Positions 1-11,591 are shown, counted from the first letter of the stretch. The stretch: 64,000 nucleotides of DNA from Meghimatium bilineatum (GCA_034231615.1 CM067306.1:61711475-61775474); one strand, 5' to 3'. Program-made: numbers and translations. Notes: generated from the letters alone by a model not told the origin.

Positions 1-345
1 AGTAACTGAAATGCTAAAGCAATTCATCCTTTTCTGAATCATAATCCATGAAGAAATAGTGAGAAATGATGGCACCAAAGCTAGGCATATACAGTTCGGC
101 TTCAAAATGTGAAAGGATGAATAAGTTACGACTGCGTATTTATATTGCTGCAGGAAACTAAGGAACAATCACTTCTATCATCATTTCTTACTATAATAGC
201 ATGATGGGAAATAAACATGGACGATTGTTGTCCATGACTACAAATGGCTATCTGGATGTAGACATTTGTCGATGTCGGATGTCTATCGTTTGATGACATT
301 TCTAGACTACAGGCTGCTACGGGTTAAGCAAGATAAAACTTGTAA
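1..345. other. Unassigned intronic DNA upstream of first visible catulin exon
   Basis: No exon-like open stretch, repeat array or recognisable element was seen. By position it lies in an intron of the alpha-catulin gene, because the first visible exon (1415) begins in the middle of the protein. Confidence 0.5.
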
Positions 346-367
346 TTCTGTGATCCAAAATAACAAA

Positions 368-585
368 ACTGTTCTTCTTCTGCATTCACATTCACTCTCA
401 AAGTCCTGCAGATTAGCAAGATATTGTATGTAGAACGGAATTATTGTATCATGGTTTACAGCTTAATTGCGATATCTGCACCTTTCAATCATCCAACACA
501 TCCGACTTCAGCCAGGTTTCTGGGTCACGTGACCCAGTTTATGGGATGGGACAGCCAACTTCACCCTTTACTTACATTCTTAAAC
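368..585 (-). mobile_element. SINE S1 copy, reverse
   Basis: Starts at the left with ctcttcttctgc-like sequence (the reversed AAG tail), then runs through cctgcagattagcaag, ggtttacagc, acacatccgacttcagcc and gggatgggacagccaac. These are the S1 landmarks in reverse order. Diverged; the 5-prime end is lost against the adjoining S2 copy. Confidence 0.75.
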
Positions 586-716
586 TCCCACTGGATCTCT
601 CTTATAGCAATGCAATGGTGCTATTAATTTCTAAAAGTATGTAGTTCAGGGAACGAAGATGTGTCGTGTAACAGTTTTATTTGCACAGGCGACCCAACAC
701 ATTTGACTTCTTTAAC
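586..716 (-). mobile_element. SINE S2 copy, reverse
   Basis: Carries aaactcccactggatctctc and gttttatttgcac, the S2 landmarks in reverse. It abuts an S1 copy head to tail. Confidence 0.7.
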
Positions 717-1414
717 AATATCACTTGTATATTAGGCCAGCCAAATGGGGAAAAAAACTGATGTTCGTACTTAAACGCTGGTCACTAAACTCAAAGCTAG
801 ACGTGGTCACGCTCGCTGACATTATTGTACTGCTGTCTTGCATTCCTATCGACATAGCAACAGACAGGCACTATTATAATAATTTGTGCATAAAATATTT
901 TATAGAAGTTATTTACATTCTTTCCTATGAGACAGATCTATAATTTTTCCATTGAGACGAAAAAAGGGAGAATAAAATTGTATTCTTCATGTTTTTATGG
1001 ATTATTTCCCTGGTATTAAATACTAAACACCAACCCAGTGTTTATTATTTACCCCACCAGCTCAATCTTAGCGTAGCGTAGATTGGTTATACTACTCATC
1101 TCGCAGCGTAGTAGGTTAAGATCATAGTATGTCCCCCATGTGTATCTAAGCATCTGGGAACACCCTTTGAAACAGTAACAATGACTTTCCCCAAAAAAAT
1201 TTATCACAATTACGGCAACAATTTTGTAACTAGGAATGCAGCAGCAGAATGATGTCACTAGTTTCTTGAAATTTCAGATTGGTGCAGATTTCTTAAAAAG
1301 TGTGAAATTTAGACCCATCTCCTAGGGAAAAAAAGTTAAAATTTTTGACATATTACACTTTGGTCATGTAGTTTCATTTTCCTAATATGACATCATTGGT
1401 GTCCATGTTGTCAG

Positions 1415-1600
1415 ATTCTCTTTGCTGCACACACCCTAGCACAGCACCCAGACTCCAAGATTGCTAGGGAAAATTTAGAAGTATTCAGTGATGCATGGGA
1501 GTCACAGATCAATGATTTATCCATTCTTGTCAAGGAAGTTAACGACGTGTGTCAAGGACGTGGTGACAAACTGGTGTATCTCTCACTGCCAAGGCCGGGG
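1415..1600 (+). CDS. CTNNAL1: Alpha-catulin exon (internal, 62 codons)
   Basis: Alpha-catulin is a cytoplasmic scaffold of the vinculin/alpha-catenin family; vertebrate work links it to Rho GEF signalling and the dystrophin-associated complex. This exon starts after tgttgtcag and ends at GGG|gtaagt. It is open in phase 0 at both ends (186 nt) and starts ILFAAHTLAQHPDSKIAREN, followed by EVFSDAWESQINDLS and ending YLSLPRPG. I recognise the matching human CTNNAL1 segment (AAETLTLHPSSKIAKENLDV, then WESQISDMS and YLSLPKP), so the assignment rests on remembered family similarity at nearly every position. The residues are those of a helical-bundle repeat in the C-terminal half. Earlier exons were not found at 1-1414 and must lie left of the window. 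Confidence 0.93.
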
Positions 1601-2140
1601 GTAAGTAACACAATTTTTGACTATCAAATTTTAATGTATAATGTCAAAGTCTATGATGTGTTCGTTGACTATCAGTACCTTTCAGGGTTCCAACATCAGT
1701 TCCTCTAAAGCAGGTGTGGCCAACCTATGGAACGTGCACCAACAGTGGTGGATTGTATGATTAGAAATGGTACATTATACACCAGTGTTAATAATAGAAC
1801 ATAAATCCAAGTCATATACAATGTATTAACTGTTAATCTATTTGAAGTAATCCAAAACAAGATTAACTTACTCAAAGAAATAGGATTTCTTGCCTAAAGT
1901 GTAATGTTAACATCTCTGTGTTTGAGTCCAGGATGGGGAATGAGATTCCCTTTTATATGATAACAAATGAACTTTTCATGTAGCATTTTTGGCTGTTACC
2001 AGCAATCACAGTGATATAAATTTGAAACTGCAGGCCCATGAACAGTTTACTAGCTTAGTACATGATATCAGTGCAGTCAAGATGAAGTTACAACTGTTTA
2101 TGTCACAGTTAGAAAACAAAGAACACATTTTCTGCTTCTT
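1601..2140 (+). other. Intron start, no recognised element
   Basis: First part of the long intron (1601-13313) after the 1415-1600 exon. A coiled-coil-like open stretch at 2032-2130 was examined and not accepted as an exon (see rejected list). Confidence 0.4.
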
Positions 2141-2144
2141 CTTC

Positions 2145-2400
2145 TATTTTTGTTCACAGTTTAGCATGTCTACTCAGCAAGTCCAGTTTGATGTTATCTA
2201 GTCGTATTGTGCGATACCATGGTTGCTGGTGCGGCTCCATTGGTATCTCCGACTTCACACCAGTGATTGCTTGGGCAGGACTGTGGTCCTGCTCAGCGTC
2301 AATCAAGGATGGTCCGATCAATGTTAGTTTCCAGCCTCTGTTGGCTGGACTAAGGCCCATCTCCACTTCAAGGGGTTGATTTTGACGGGGCATTTTCTGC
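2145..2400 (-). mobile_element. SINE-like family S3, copy 1
   Basis: Shares catgtctactcagcaagtcc, ccatggttgctggtgcg, ggtatctccgacttcac, gtggtcctgctc and agtttccagcctctgttggc with copies at 17521-17757, 29077-29280 and 50393-50605. Noncoding, about 240 bp, with an ttcttct end that reads as an AAG tail on the minus strand. Confidence 0.7.
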
Positions 2401-2459
2401 TAAAAATATTTTAAAATACTGGACAAACATCTCCCCCATCCTCCCCCGTACCGGGTTCA

Positions 2460-2535
2460 CCCCCCCCCCCCCTCAATTCATTGAATGGTAACAAGACACC
2501 ACCTCCCTACACACACACACACACACACACACACA
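2460..2535. repeat. Poly-C run and (AC)n microsatellite
   Basis: A C run at 2461-2472 and an alternating AC run at about 2511-2535. No coding content. Confidence 0.9.
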
Positions 2536-3096
2536 GCCCTGGTGGGTATGTGTTGATTGGCGCATTTGGATTGTAGTGCTTAAAAAAAATTGCACAGTTA
2601 ATGCAAAAGATTGGCCACACCTGCTCCTTTACTGTGCCTAAACATGATGACAACACACTGGTGGAGACATGCAGCCGACTGCCACAAAGTACCTTTCAGG
2701 GCTATCTCTATCTGTATCAAAAGTACAATTATATGTGTGTGGGTGAGTCCCTTCGTCTCTCCTCTACAAAGATCAGTGACCAGGTTTCTGTGGAACACAA
2801 AGCTAACACAATTAAACAGAATGAAATTACGATAAAGACACATATACCGACACAGCCAACGTTCTATGCGTACACAATGAGAGGCCTCTTCCCCCCCCCC
2901 CTCCCGAATCACTCGATATGTGCGTTACACTCTGAGTGGGGAGTGTGTGTGGATGGCCAGTGCATTGTACGCAAATCACTAGATCAGTATCCTTAGTTAC
3001 AACTTATTAAATAACCGAGTCATGAAAACTCAGTGCCATAACATATGAAATTTAAACGTTGGACTCTTATCAAGTGATTTGGTCACTGATCCTTGT

Positions 3097-3172
3097 ATTA
3101 AACCATATATATATATATATGGTTATATATATGGTTATATATATGGTTATATATATGGTTATATATATATAA
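3097..3172. repeat. 12-bp AT-rich tandem repeat
   Basis: Unit ggttatatatat repeated about four times after an AT run. Confidence 0.9.
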
Positions 3173-3179
3173 ATGGTTT

Positions 3180-3465
3180 CACATTTTTTGGGGTTAACAT
3201 TTCAAGAGATGTGTACAGCGTAACAAACACCTTCAAAGAATTACTGCAGACCATACTGCAATACTGCAACAGAAAAGAGGAGGAAACAGTAAAACACTGC
3301 ATTATTGAATGCTTGGCAATACAAGACCTATGAAAGCAACTATTTCCACCAAACCCCTCCATCACCAACACCTTTTATACAGACAAAACACAGATGAAGA
3401 TAACATGTACCTACCACTGCCTTGCACAGCGAAGAAGGAATTAAAGCTCGCACACCTGGGGGATT
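3180..3465 (+). mobile_element. LINE 3-prime fragment (L-B group)
   Basis: A conceptual reading gives CNRKEEETVKHCIIECLA followed by stops. This is the cysteine/histidine-containing tail that follows the RNase H region in one group of non-LTR retrotransposons. Short, interrupted and certainly inactive. Confidence 0.65.
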
Positions 3466-3534
3466 GAATAAGTAAGTTCTCTCAAGCAATCTTTATCAAG
3501 GACAAATTAAAAATATATCAACAAAATGACTGAA

Positions 3535-3692
3535 TTCTTCTTCATGGTTCATTCTCAAACTCCCACTGGATATCTCTTGTAGCAGGACCATAGTCCTATT
3601 AGATTTCCAGAAGGATGTAGTCCAGAGAATGGAAATGAATTGTATCACCGTTTTATTTGCGCCAATGGCCCAACACCTCCGTATTCGGCAGA
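3535..3692 (-). mobile_element. SINE S2 copy, reverse
   Basis: Full-length S2 in reverse: ttcttcttcatggttcattc tail side, tcccactggatatctcttg, ggatgtagtccagagaatgg, gttttatttgcgccaatggc, tccgtattcggc head side. Confidence 0.85.
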
Positions 3693-3779
3693 GCTCTGAA
3701 TTCAATAAATAAGGAAAAGTTATAGTGTCTCTAAAGTCATGTCTAACTCTGTGGTAGAGAGGTGCAGAGTGCATCTTAA

Positions 3780-5084
3780 GTGACTGAGGTACCAGGTTAA
3801 ATTTCTGATCAAACTGTCAGAAGATATCCGACAAGGAAAAGGAGAGTGCAGCAGTAACAAAAATAAGAAACAATAATAACTATGATAAAGTGTTATTGTC
3901 TTTGATTACTAAAATAACTAATTGCAAAAATAATGTCAATGAGAAATAACAAAGAAACAAGTACTTTTTCCACATTACAGTCTAATAGGGGACCTGTATC
4001 AAGAAACAACAAACTAGAAATAAACACAAAACAGCCAATACAATGATATGATCTTACAACCGCATCTCATTGTAATTGAAAAAAGGCACTGCTATAGGCA
4101 ATTGGCAGCCAACCTAGCATAATAGTGCCTATTAATAATAAATGTTGCCTAGAAAGTCACTATATCCAAAAGATGCTTGATTTATATGTCCTGTATAGGA
4201 TATGCTACCAGCTTTATAAAAATAAATCTAGTTGGCAACTATGAAATATAGGTCATTTCTTCAACTTTATAAAATCAACCCAGCTGGTAACTATGAAATA
4301 TAGGACATTTCTTAAACTAGACATGCAAAAAACCAGTCATTTATTTGTATTATTTTTAGACGTGCCTGCAGACTTTTCTGAATTGTTTTGTTATTTTGAC
4401 TGACTTCTAGATGTTGATTTCCATCTATATTTCTATTGAAATAGGTTGCAACCCCATCTGTGAGTAATCTTCTATAGTCACACAAAGTAATGACAGACTT
4501 AATATCATCTCAGGACCTACATTTTATTATTTTTTAATGAAATATCTACATTCTTAATTGTCGTAACAGCTTTAGAATGTATAATCTTTAACCTTATTTG
4601 CTTGGGTACATTGATTATCGTATTTGAAAAATGTGGGCAATTGGGCACAGATAGCTAGGAACAGTAATTAGAAAATATCAACTTCTGAAATATGAGACGC
4701 CACTTGAAGTATCTCTTAGTCATCCCCATATTTACTAGGGGCCACCTTTAGTGGCTTTAAATAGTAGTATTTCATAAAGTAGTTTGTAAAAATGTAGTTT
4801 TAGTCCGTGTAAGAGCTAGGTTTTACAGTTCACAAAACACAAAACTTCGTCAACCAATAAGATCTTCAAACAAAAAAATATGTGACACATTTTCAATTAT
4901 ATAGGTTATGTTATGACATTTGAAAATGATGGCTAAATAACATTACGTGACTTACATGTAAAACTATCATCATTAGTAAATGGTATGCTAGGAAATGACA
5001 CAGAACAGGTCTACAGTACACAGGCACAGGTAGTTTGTCACCAGTGTCAGATTGAATCGAAACTGATTTCTCTCATGTCTTTAG
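3780..5084 (+). other. Intronic DNA with little structure
   Basis: AT-rich sequence without coding signal. A 58-bp imperfect tandem duplication lies at about 4215-4325 (aactatgaaatataggacat seen twice). The string ggatatgctaccagctt near 4198 resembles the 3-prime end of the tRNA-like SINE at 58125, so a SINE remnant may end there. Confidence 0.45.
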
Positions 5085-5153
5085 CATGTTTTTGAACAGT
5101 CTGTAACTGTCTTGGCTGGTTCTGAATCTAAACTCACCTCACAGTTGGAAGAG
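5085..5153 (+). CDS. Candidate 69-nt cassette exon in catulin intron
   Basis: A pyrimidine-rich acceptor (tctctcatgtctttag, with aactgat as a possible branch site just upstream) and a good donor (GAG|gttagt) bracket exactly 23 codons, open in phase 0 at both ends. Every intron of this catulin gene is also phase 0, so inclusion would keep the frame. The peptide starts HVFEQSVTVLAGSESKL and ends in acidic residues. It would fall between YLSLPRPG and KHGTTS. I know of no vertebrate counterpart at that point. It lies a few bases before a LINE fragment, so it could also be chance. Confidence 0.35.
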
Positions 5154-5157
5154 GTTA

Positions 5158-5815
5158 GTCAGAATATGCATGGAAATTAGCATTGATAAAAAGTGCAAGG
5201 TATTGGTGATTAATGAAACCAATAAAAATTCCACGAATATCCGGTCAAACGATCACAAACTTGAAGAAGTTATCTCTTTCAAATATCTCGGGTCACAAAT
5301 ATTTGATTATGGCAACTCGGGAACTGAGATTAAGCTAAGACTTAAGATGGTAATGACTATCATGGCTGTGAGATCAGTATTATAGTAAAGCTCAATCTGT
5401 TCAGATCTGCTAGTGCTAAGTATACTTTTATACGGATGTGAAAGTTGAACACTCAATGCAGACACAGAAAGAAGGATTCAGGCTTTTGAAAACAAGTGCT
5501 ACAGACTCTCGTTAAGAATTAGCTATATAGAATACAAGACAAATATATTTGTCTGGCAGGAAATAAACAAACTTGCAGGATATCAAGAATCACTTTTGGC
5601 AGTGGTGAAACAGCCTAAACTTATTTGGTTTGGACATGTGACACAACATTTTTCTAAAATAATTTTGCAAGGAATAGTTGAGGGTGGAAGGAGGACAGAG
5701 ACAATTCTGGATTGCTAACAAGGAATGGTCTGGGCATGCTTTTTCTGCTGAAGTATCCAGTGTGGCACCCCTACAACCCTGATGTATTATGGATATTATT
5801 GTTATTATTAACCGC
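5158..5815 (+). mobile_element. LINE fragment, reverse transcriptase C-terminal part (L-A)
   Basis: Reads MEISIDKKCKVLVINET, then ISFKYLGSQIFDYGNSGTEI, then after a stop LYGCES-type sequence and FGHVTQHFSKIILQGIVEGG. This is the usual order of RT C-terminal and 3-prime tail motifs of this LINE group. Several stops and one shift make it dead. It ends with the family signature ccctacaaccctgatg and a TTATTATTATTA-type tail. Confidence 0.85.
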
Positions 5816-6235
5816 TGCTTTGTCTGGTTGTGTACCTAAACTTTCATTTACAGCATGTTTTTCTGTTACTGAGTACAGGAAGGTTTTATATAGGTAATGG
5901 AAATAAAGTCAGTTGTGCTACAGCGTGTACATGGTGGATTTTTATTGTATCTTTAAAAGATAAAATCCTGTCCCCACTGGTGGTTTGAACCCAAGACTTT
6001 ATAAGACGATAACGTTGAAATTACTTGGACCATATACTTTAATTGATAAAAACAGACTTCCTAAACAAATATAATGTGAAAAGCAGAGAAGGAAAAAAAA
6101 TATGGTCATCCAAATGATACTCTTCGCCGAAAAATCAACAGAGAAATCTTGATTAGTTCCAAGGGAAAGACAGCATCAATATATTTGGAAACAAGCAGAA
6201 CTGCATGAGATGTCAGAAGGTGGTTTAATACACTG
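5816..6235 (+). other. Intronic DNA, nothing recognised
   Basis: No open reading of note, no array and no match to the repeat families defined in this window. Confidence 0.4.
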
Positions 6236-6239
6236 TCTA

Positions 6240-6520
6240 CTACATTAGGGTTTGCCTCCGGATTTTCTGTAGGGGTTTACTCCCTTCACCTAGCAGCACA
6301 GACAGCGGAACATATTTTGCAAGACTGCATTATACTAAACCACATAATGGAAGAACACTGGGGCACAGAGACATATATCCACAGAAAACTGTGAGAGAGC
6401 ACTGAGGAGTTTTCAAATATTGCAGCATTTATCCAGAAAAATGGACATGTTCAACTGCAAATGAGAAGAAAAAGAATACTCTCTTTGCCTGAGGCATTAC
6501 CATGCTAATCCGCTAGGCAG
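6240..6520 (+). mobile_element. LINE 3-prime fragment (L-B group)
   Basis: Translates to TAEHILQDCIILNHIMEEHW followed, after a stop, by a short basic tail. The AEHILQDC signature matches the copy at 13676. Confidence 0.7.
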
Positions 6521-6599
6521 TGGGGATATTCTGTAGGGATTGACTCCCTTATCTTAAGGCACGTCAGTGCTAACCCATAAGTCAGCAGGTGGAGGGACT

Positions 6600-7640
6600 A
6601 ACAAACCAACCAACCAACCATGACACAATTAAGATCCTAACATGATCTAATAAAATTAAGTCATCTAATAAAATTAAGTCATCCACTGACTGAGAGATAT
6701 TAAACATGACCTGTCAGAGTTTTGTGACTGCAATCTATTTATTGTTTTCAATTGTGTCATTATTTCTGAATGTTGTGCGACAATTTCATGTTTTATCTAG
6801 CATTGTTTCACATTTCTTGTGCTCAATGTTATCACATATTTCTCCTTTGAATGTTGCTTGACTTCTTTAATCTGCTAGCCTGTATCTTTCTGGCCTACTT
6901 TTATCTAGCACCTAATCAAGAACGATATCAAATTTTTTCCCCTTCAATTATGCTTGACTGTCACCTGCCTTAATCTGCTAGTCTGCATCTTTCTGGTTTA
7001 TATTTTTCTTAGTTTCTTTTTCTTCCTGACGTCACTTTTATTGTTGACATTTATGATTATACCAAGCTGTTTCAAATATTTTTTCGTGCATATATTTATC
7101 ACTTGACGTTACAGAGCTACATGCTACGAGTGGTACTCACATCAGGCAGAGTACCGCTTCGTTGAGAGGGATGAAATACATATTGAGTAACCTGAGTACA
7201 ACAAACTCGTTCTTCTACGCCTGTTGTGGCGTTGGTGTCCGATTCTAAAATATAACAGACTTTGAAAATGCGTTTACATGGGTTTCAATGGAGTAAGTTG
7301 GTGACGCGCAGATGATGTAATATTTTTGTGTGTGTAAAATGTAAATTATACAATACAAATTATTCAAGAAATTCCAGGTTTATTAATATATAAATAACTT
7401 CATTTAATAAATTGAGGAACTAAACAAAACTAATATTCATAAAACACTGTCAATAGAAATGTAAACAAATACAGTACTTGTTTCGTAAATGGATCTACCT
7501 TCCAGGTTTTTATAAAATCTGTGTGATCACAAATTTGGTGTAATTCTGTGATGTCACAGATTACAGACTCCTAAGAAATGGCTAATGTAATCATAAGTTT
7601 GTTGAGCTTACCAGCGACCAATAAACATGTAGTAAGTCTG
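6600..7640 (+). other. Intronic DNA, nothing recognised
   Basis: Contains short CAAC and TAATAAAATTAAGTCATC repeats near 6605-6685 only. No exon signal was found. Confidence 0.4.
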
Positions 7641-7767
7641 CTACAGTCATGAGGACTGCTGTCGGATGCTAAGATCTACATACCACCCGCTGAGAGCCCT
7701 ATGCATACACCCTCCTGAAGAAATATCTCCACCTTCCCCCACTTCCATTTGATGGATGGTTGTAGTC

Positions 7768-7965
7768 AGAGTAGCCTAGTTGATAGTGAGCTTGCTTGCT
7801 ATCACCGGGTTACAGCATGCCAGGTTCAAAACCACGTCCAGATTGTAAAAAATCCGGATTGTGATTTCTTGCTTGACACGACCACTCCTGTCGACAGCTG
7901 TAAATAAGTACCTAATGCATGAGTTAAGGGAGATGAAGATAGCAAGGAAGGGAACTGGCCATCCC
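7768..7965 (+). mobile_element. tRNA-like SINE
   Basis: Begins cagagtagcctagttgatag (A-box-like) and has caggttcaaaacc about 60 bp later (B-box-like). These are the promoter elements of a tRNA-derived SINE. The body continues with cacgaccactcctgtcgac and ends near gccatcccacctaatag. Confidence 0.6.
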
Positions 7966-8855
7966 ACCTAATAGTTGCTGCGGCTTATTACACGAAGAGT
8001 TATCTTCATCACCGATGGCAGGTTGCTGCTATGGGACATACCGTTACCTTTATAGCCTAGGGAAATAATCACGAAAAACTTTTCATTTATTTCATTTCGG
8101 TTTCCGAAAAAAATATATGTCCGTTTACCAAACATGAACCAAAAATACATTTAATAATTTGACACCCTAAACAAAACTAATCCTTATAGCAATGGGAATA
8201 GAGAGCAATAATCAAATTGTTTACAACTAGTAGTAGACCTGACATAGAAAACAATAACATATACTCATATTAAGAGTACCCACGGCTTTTTATATGTATT
8301 CAAGCCACTAATCACGACACTTTGCAATACGGAAACTTGTATACATGCATTTTCGAGATTGGGTTTTGTTTTAGAATCATAAACCACACCATTTTTTTTT
8401 TTAAATCTCTCGCTTTATTTGTATGAGATTTCCAGAGTTGATATCAAATGATGAGTTATGAGAGTTGTGCCTACTAAGGAAATGGGTACCAGCTCTTCTG
8501 GGAAAGTAAAGACAGTGTGCATGTTCACTACACCATCCTTAGATCAGCCGTTGGTAATAAAAAAATACAGGCCTAACATCATATTCCCCAATGCTGCTCA
8601 ACGGCGTGGAGAAGGGAAACTTAACTTCCTTTGCAAATCTCATTCAGTATTTGTGTTGTTGTTTATAATGAATGTTGCCCAGGATTGTGTTCACTTGTGT
8701 TTGCACAAAATATGCACTGTTCTTCTATATATCTGTATGTTTACTTCCTGGCCCAATTTGATGTTTTCTTCATTGTTTATGTGTTTGCACCATATATCAA
8801 ATACGTTAAACAAATCAATATACTCAAAGTATGCTGCGCAGGATAGAAATAGAAA
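7966..8855 (+). other. Intronic DNA, nothing firmly recognised
   Basis: A 136-codon open frame at 8458-8868 shows no domain, has low-complexity hydrophobic content and runs into LINE sequence. It is not accepted as a gene. Confidence 0.45.
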
Positions 8856-9310
8856 AGTGTATGATTAGAACTGAATGGGTCACTCTTCTCAACAATGTGC
8901 AGAGTATTACATGGATCTACTGTCCAGGGCATGATGGAGTCAGGGGAAACGAAAGAGCCGATTCGTTGCTGATAAAGCCTTGGAGAATGGCACCGAGGTA
9001 AGAAGAGACAGGATTGATTAGAGCAGTCATGGATACCCTACGAGAAGACGAGGAGGAAGTCAAATGAGAGAGTGTATATATTCAGAGAATGGGAGTGACT
9101 AGAGAGAATGGGAGAAAGTGCTCCCTCTTCGAAAGATCAGAAGAACGCGTAATCAGCAACTGACCGGGACACTGAACTTATACACTTTTAGATGGCTGAC
9201 GGAACAGCAAGCAGAGCATATATGGGAACACCCCTAGTGCTGTGACACTTGTTCCTAATCAAGAAGAATCAAATATGTATGAAATCGGAAGCAACGTAGA
9301 CTAAAAGCAC
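8856..9310 (+). mobile_element. LINE fragment with RNase H remnant (L-B)
   Basis: Reads WIYCPGHDGVRGNERADS, the end of an RNase H domain (the GNERAD motif holds the last catalytic Asp). Downstream, EQQAEHIWEHP and aatcaagaagaatc match the fragment at 54960-55172. Stops interrupt it. Confidence 0.8.
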
Positions 9311-9318
9311 TTGCATCT

Positions 9319-9618
9319 TTAACCCTTTAGGTGCTGTGCACAAGTTTACTCTTTCCTCTATCATACTCGTATTGATGAGTAAACCCATGGTTTTTTTTTA
9401 ATCCCCTCATTTAAAAACGATTTCACTCTGAAATCACAAAGCTTCAGTACTCTTCAACATTCCCATCCATGCAGTATATATTTTCTGGTCACAATAAAAA
9501 GCCAGTACCATAGAAGCTCTTATTTTTATAGCTCAAAAGGAATTAGCACAAGGGGAAATAATTTAGCACAGTTGGGATCAGTTACAAATAACAATGTAAC
9601 GGCTGGCTAAAGGGTTAA
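9319..9618 (-). mobile_element. piggyBac-like MITE with TTAA target sites
   Basis: TTAA occurs at 9319-9322 and 9615-9618. Between them the ends are CCCTTTAGgtgctg and ctggCTAAAGGG, inverted copies of CCCTTTAG. TTAA duplication with CCCTTT-type ends is characteristic of piggyBac elements. At 292 bp and noncoding it is nonautonomous. Related copies are at 27820 and 39041. Confidence 0.8.
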
Positions 9619-10072
9619 ACACAGATTTGTTATGGATATTCTGTTCTCGTCCAGTTGATAAAAAAATCAACAAAATAGTCACGACAGAATGCAATTTGAG
9701 GGTTTTGTCATCAAATTTTTTTCCGTGTCTTGTTTCCTATCTGCAAAGATTCAAAAGAACACAATATACCTATATCAATTGATGTTTGTCATTCGTAAGA
9801 AATCGACAAATACGTTCAGTACCAAGCAGTTTCCATCTAAATTTACTAGCGCTGAGCTAGGCAAACCATTTCACGCAAGCAAGCGTGCTTGCTAGCTTCC
9901 TAGAAAAAAGAGGTGACATGTTAACTGTGCCTTCAATAATGAATAATTAAATAAATGTTACAAGTACCTACAACTACCGGGTACTAATTAAAAATATGAT
10001 GAAAACAATTATAAATAAGCAGTGGCTGTTTTTCTCTTTAAGATCTTTGTCTGAACAAACATATAATAGCAT

Positions 10073-10120
10073 CATATAATATGTATAATATAACATATAA
10101 TATGGGTCCTTATAATATAG
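10073..10120. repeat. Short AT-rich repeat (ataatatg)
   Basis: catataatatgtataatataacatataatat-type low-complexity sequence; no other content. Confidence 0.6.
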
Positions 10121-10289
10121 GTCATGTCATTTTGTTTGTTCAGACGAGGATCGTAGATCGAAACGGCAAATGTTTTCAGTCGTATTTGTTCTATTATAAT
10201 TGTATTTATCATCTGTTTATTAGTAGTGTAGGTATTTATAATACATATTGACTTATTCATGACCCTTGACAAAGACACTAGCAAAAATG

Positions 10290-10650
10290 ATCACAGTGTG
10301 TGAAGTAAGGTATTTGCAGAAAACTATAAATGTCACGAGGAGAAACCGACAGAAATGAAAATATCAGGAAAGAAATCAAGACTATTTCGTCAAACTACAT
10401 CGAAAGACAGCAAAGATAGGTGTTTTGGTCATGTTATGAGAATTGAATCAATCCTTTGCACATATAACAGCAGATCAGACTACAAGATATGAGAAAGACC
10501 AAGAATTAGATGGGTGGAGACAATCAAAGAAACCTTAAAGAGATATAAGCTGACCATGGCTAATGCTACCTAAATGGCCAGACAAACACCTGCAACTTTC
10601 CCCACCCGACGCTTAACAGCACAAGTGGAAATGGCAATAGATAGATAGTT
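10290..10650 (+). mobile_element. LINE 3-prime end (L-C group)
   Basis: Nucleotides agaattagatgggtggagac, aatcaaagaaaccttaaag and aaatggccagacaaacacc match the L-C fragments at 15190 (reverse) and 32000. The 3-prime terminus cttaacagcacaagtgg then gatagatag is intact here and is the source motif of the array at 14310-15186. Confidence 0.75.
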
Positions 10651-10954
10651 TTACTTATTCACTATTATTATTTTGGTATTTGTGTTACTGCGGCCCATAC
10701 CTGATTGTTGTATATTCTCTGGCTGTTTGTTAATTATATAGCTGTGTATTACTGTGCATATTATGCTGGTTGTTCTTCTAAAAGTCAAATCGTTGGCTTA
10801 ACTTTGTCTCAAATAAGGGTCTGCCCCTTGCCTGAAGGCACAGGTCAACTTTGTCTCAAATAAAGACCTGTCTCTTGCAAGGAGGCACAGGTCAGCTTGT
10901 ATCAAATAAAGACCTGTCTCTTGCATAGGTCAGCAGGTAGATAGTGTTGTTCTT

Positions 10955-11490
10955 CTTCTGCATTCGTTCACAAACTCCTGCAGATTAGTAGGATGTACGC
11001 CCGTGTGTTGCCGGAACCCGAAAGGGGAGCAAAGAGTAGCAACACTGTTTACCTTCCATGCATGTCATAAAAGGCGACTATGGAGGTTATGGGATGGAGT
11101 TGGCTGTCCCATCCCATATAGGGTCAGTGACCCAAAGCCATGCTGAAGTCGGTTGTGTCAGGCCGAAAGGCGCATATATCGCAGCAATGCTGTAAACCAT
11201 GACACAACGCATTCCATTCTCCGGACTACATCTTACTAATCTGCAGGAGTTTGAGAACGAATGCAAAGAAGAAGAAGAAGTAGGATGTAGTTCGGAGAAC
11301 AAAATACCTGCACTTTTCAGCCTGATAATCCGACTTCAGCATGGCTTCCGGGTCACTTTGGTCCTATATGGGATGGGACAGACAACTCCACCCCATAACC
11401 TCCTTAGTTGCCTCTTATGACATGCATTGAAAGTAAACAATGTTTATATTCTTTGCTCACCTTTCGGATTCCGGCAACACACAGGAGAGT
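10955..11490 (-). mobile_element. SINE S1 copy, reverse, split by a second S1
   Basis: The outer reverse S1 occupies about 10955-10997 and 11280-11490 and is interrupted by the forward S1 at 10998-11279. Rejoined, the order is tail (cttcttctgcattcgttc), gattagtaggatgta, gttcggagaac, gggatgggacagac, ttccggcaacacacagg. Confidence 0.85.
10998..11279 (+). mobile_element. SINE S1 reference copy, full length, with target-site duplication
   Basis: A 282-bp element starting cgcccgtgtgttgccggaac and ending gcaaagaagaagaagaa. It is flanked by the 10-bp direct repeat gtaggatgta at 10988-10997 and 11280-11289. S1 landmarks in order: ggggagcaaagagtagc, gcatgtcataaaaggcgac, ggttatgggatgg, catgctgaagtcgg, tcaggccgaaaggcgc, aaaccatgacacaacgc, ctgcaggagtttgagaac, AAG tail. 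No B-box-like motif was seen, so its origin is open. Confidence 0.9.
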
Positions 11491-11591
11491 TAGCGCTCCA
11501 AGATTAGTGTTGCCCGGCCTACGTCAGTAGGCATTGAGTACTCAAAGTGTTGAGTTCCCAGTGGCATGTTCTTTGCTTGTGTGCTTCTCAA

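Noticed and set aside
2032-2130. Coiled-coil-like stretch AHEQFTSLVHDISAVKMKLQ as a catulin exon
   Set aside because: The AG in front has a poor pyrimidine tract and no usable donor follows. A loose resemblance to an upstream catulin segment (SHEHRERILELSTQ…) is in the wrong order for the gene.
8458-8868. 136-codon plus-strand frame
   Set aside because: No recognisable domain, low-complexity hydrophobic C-terminal half, no convincing splice sites, and it runs into a LINE fragment.
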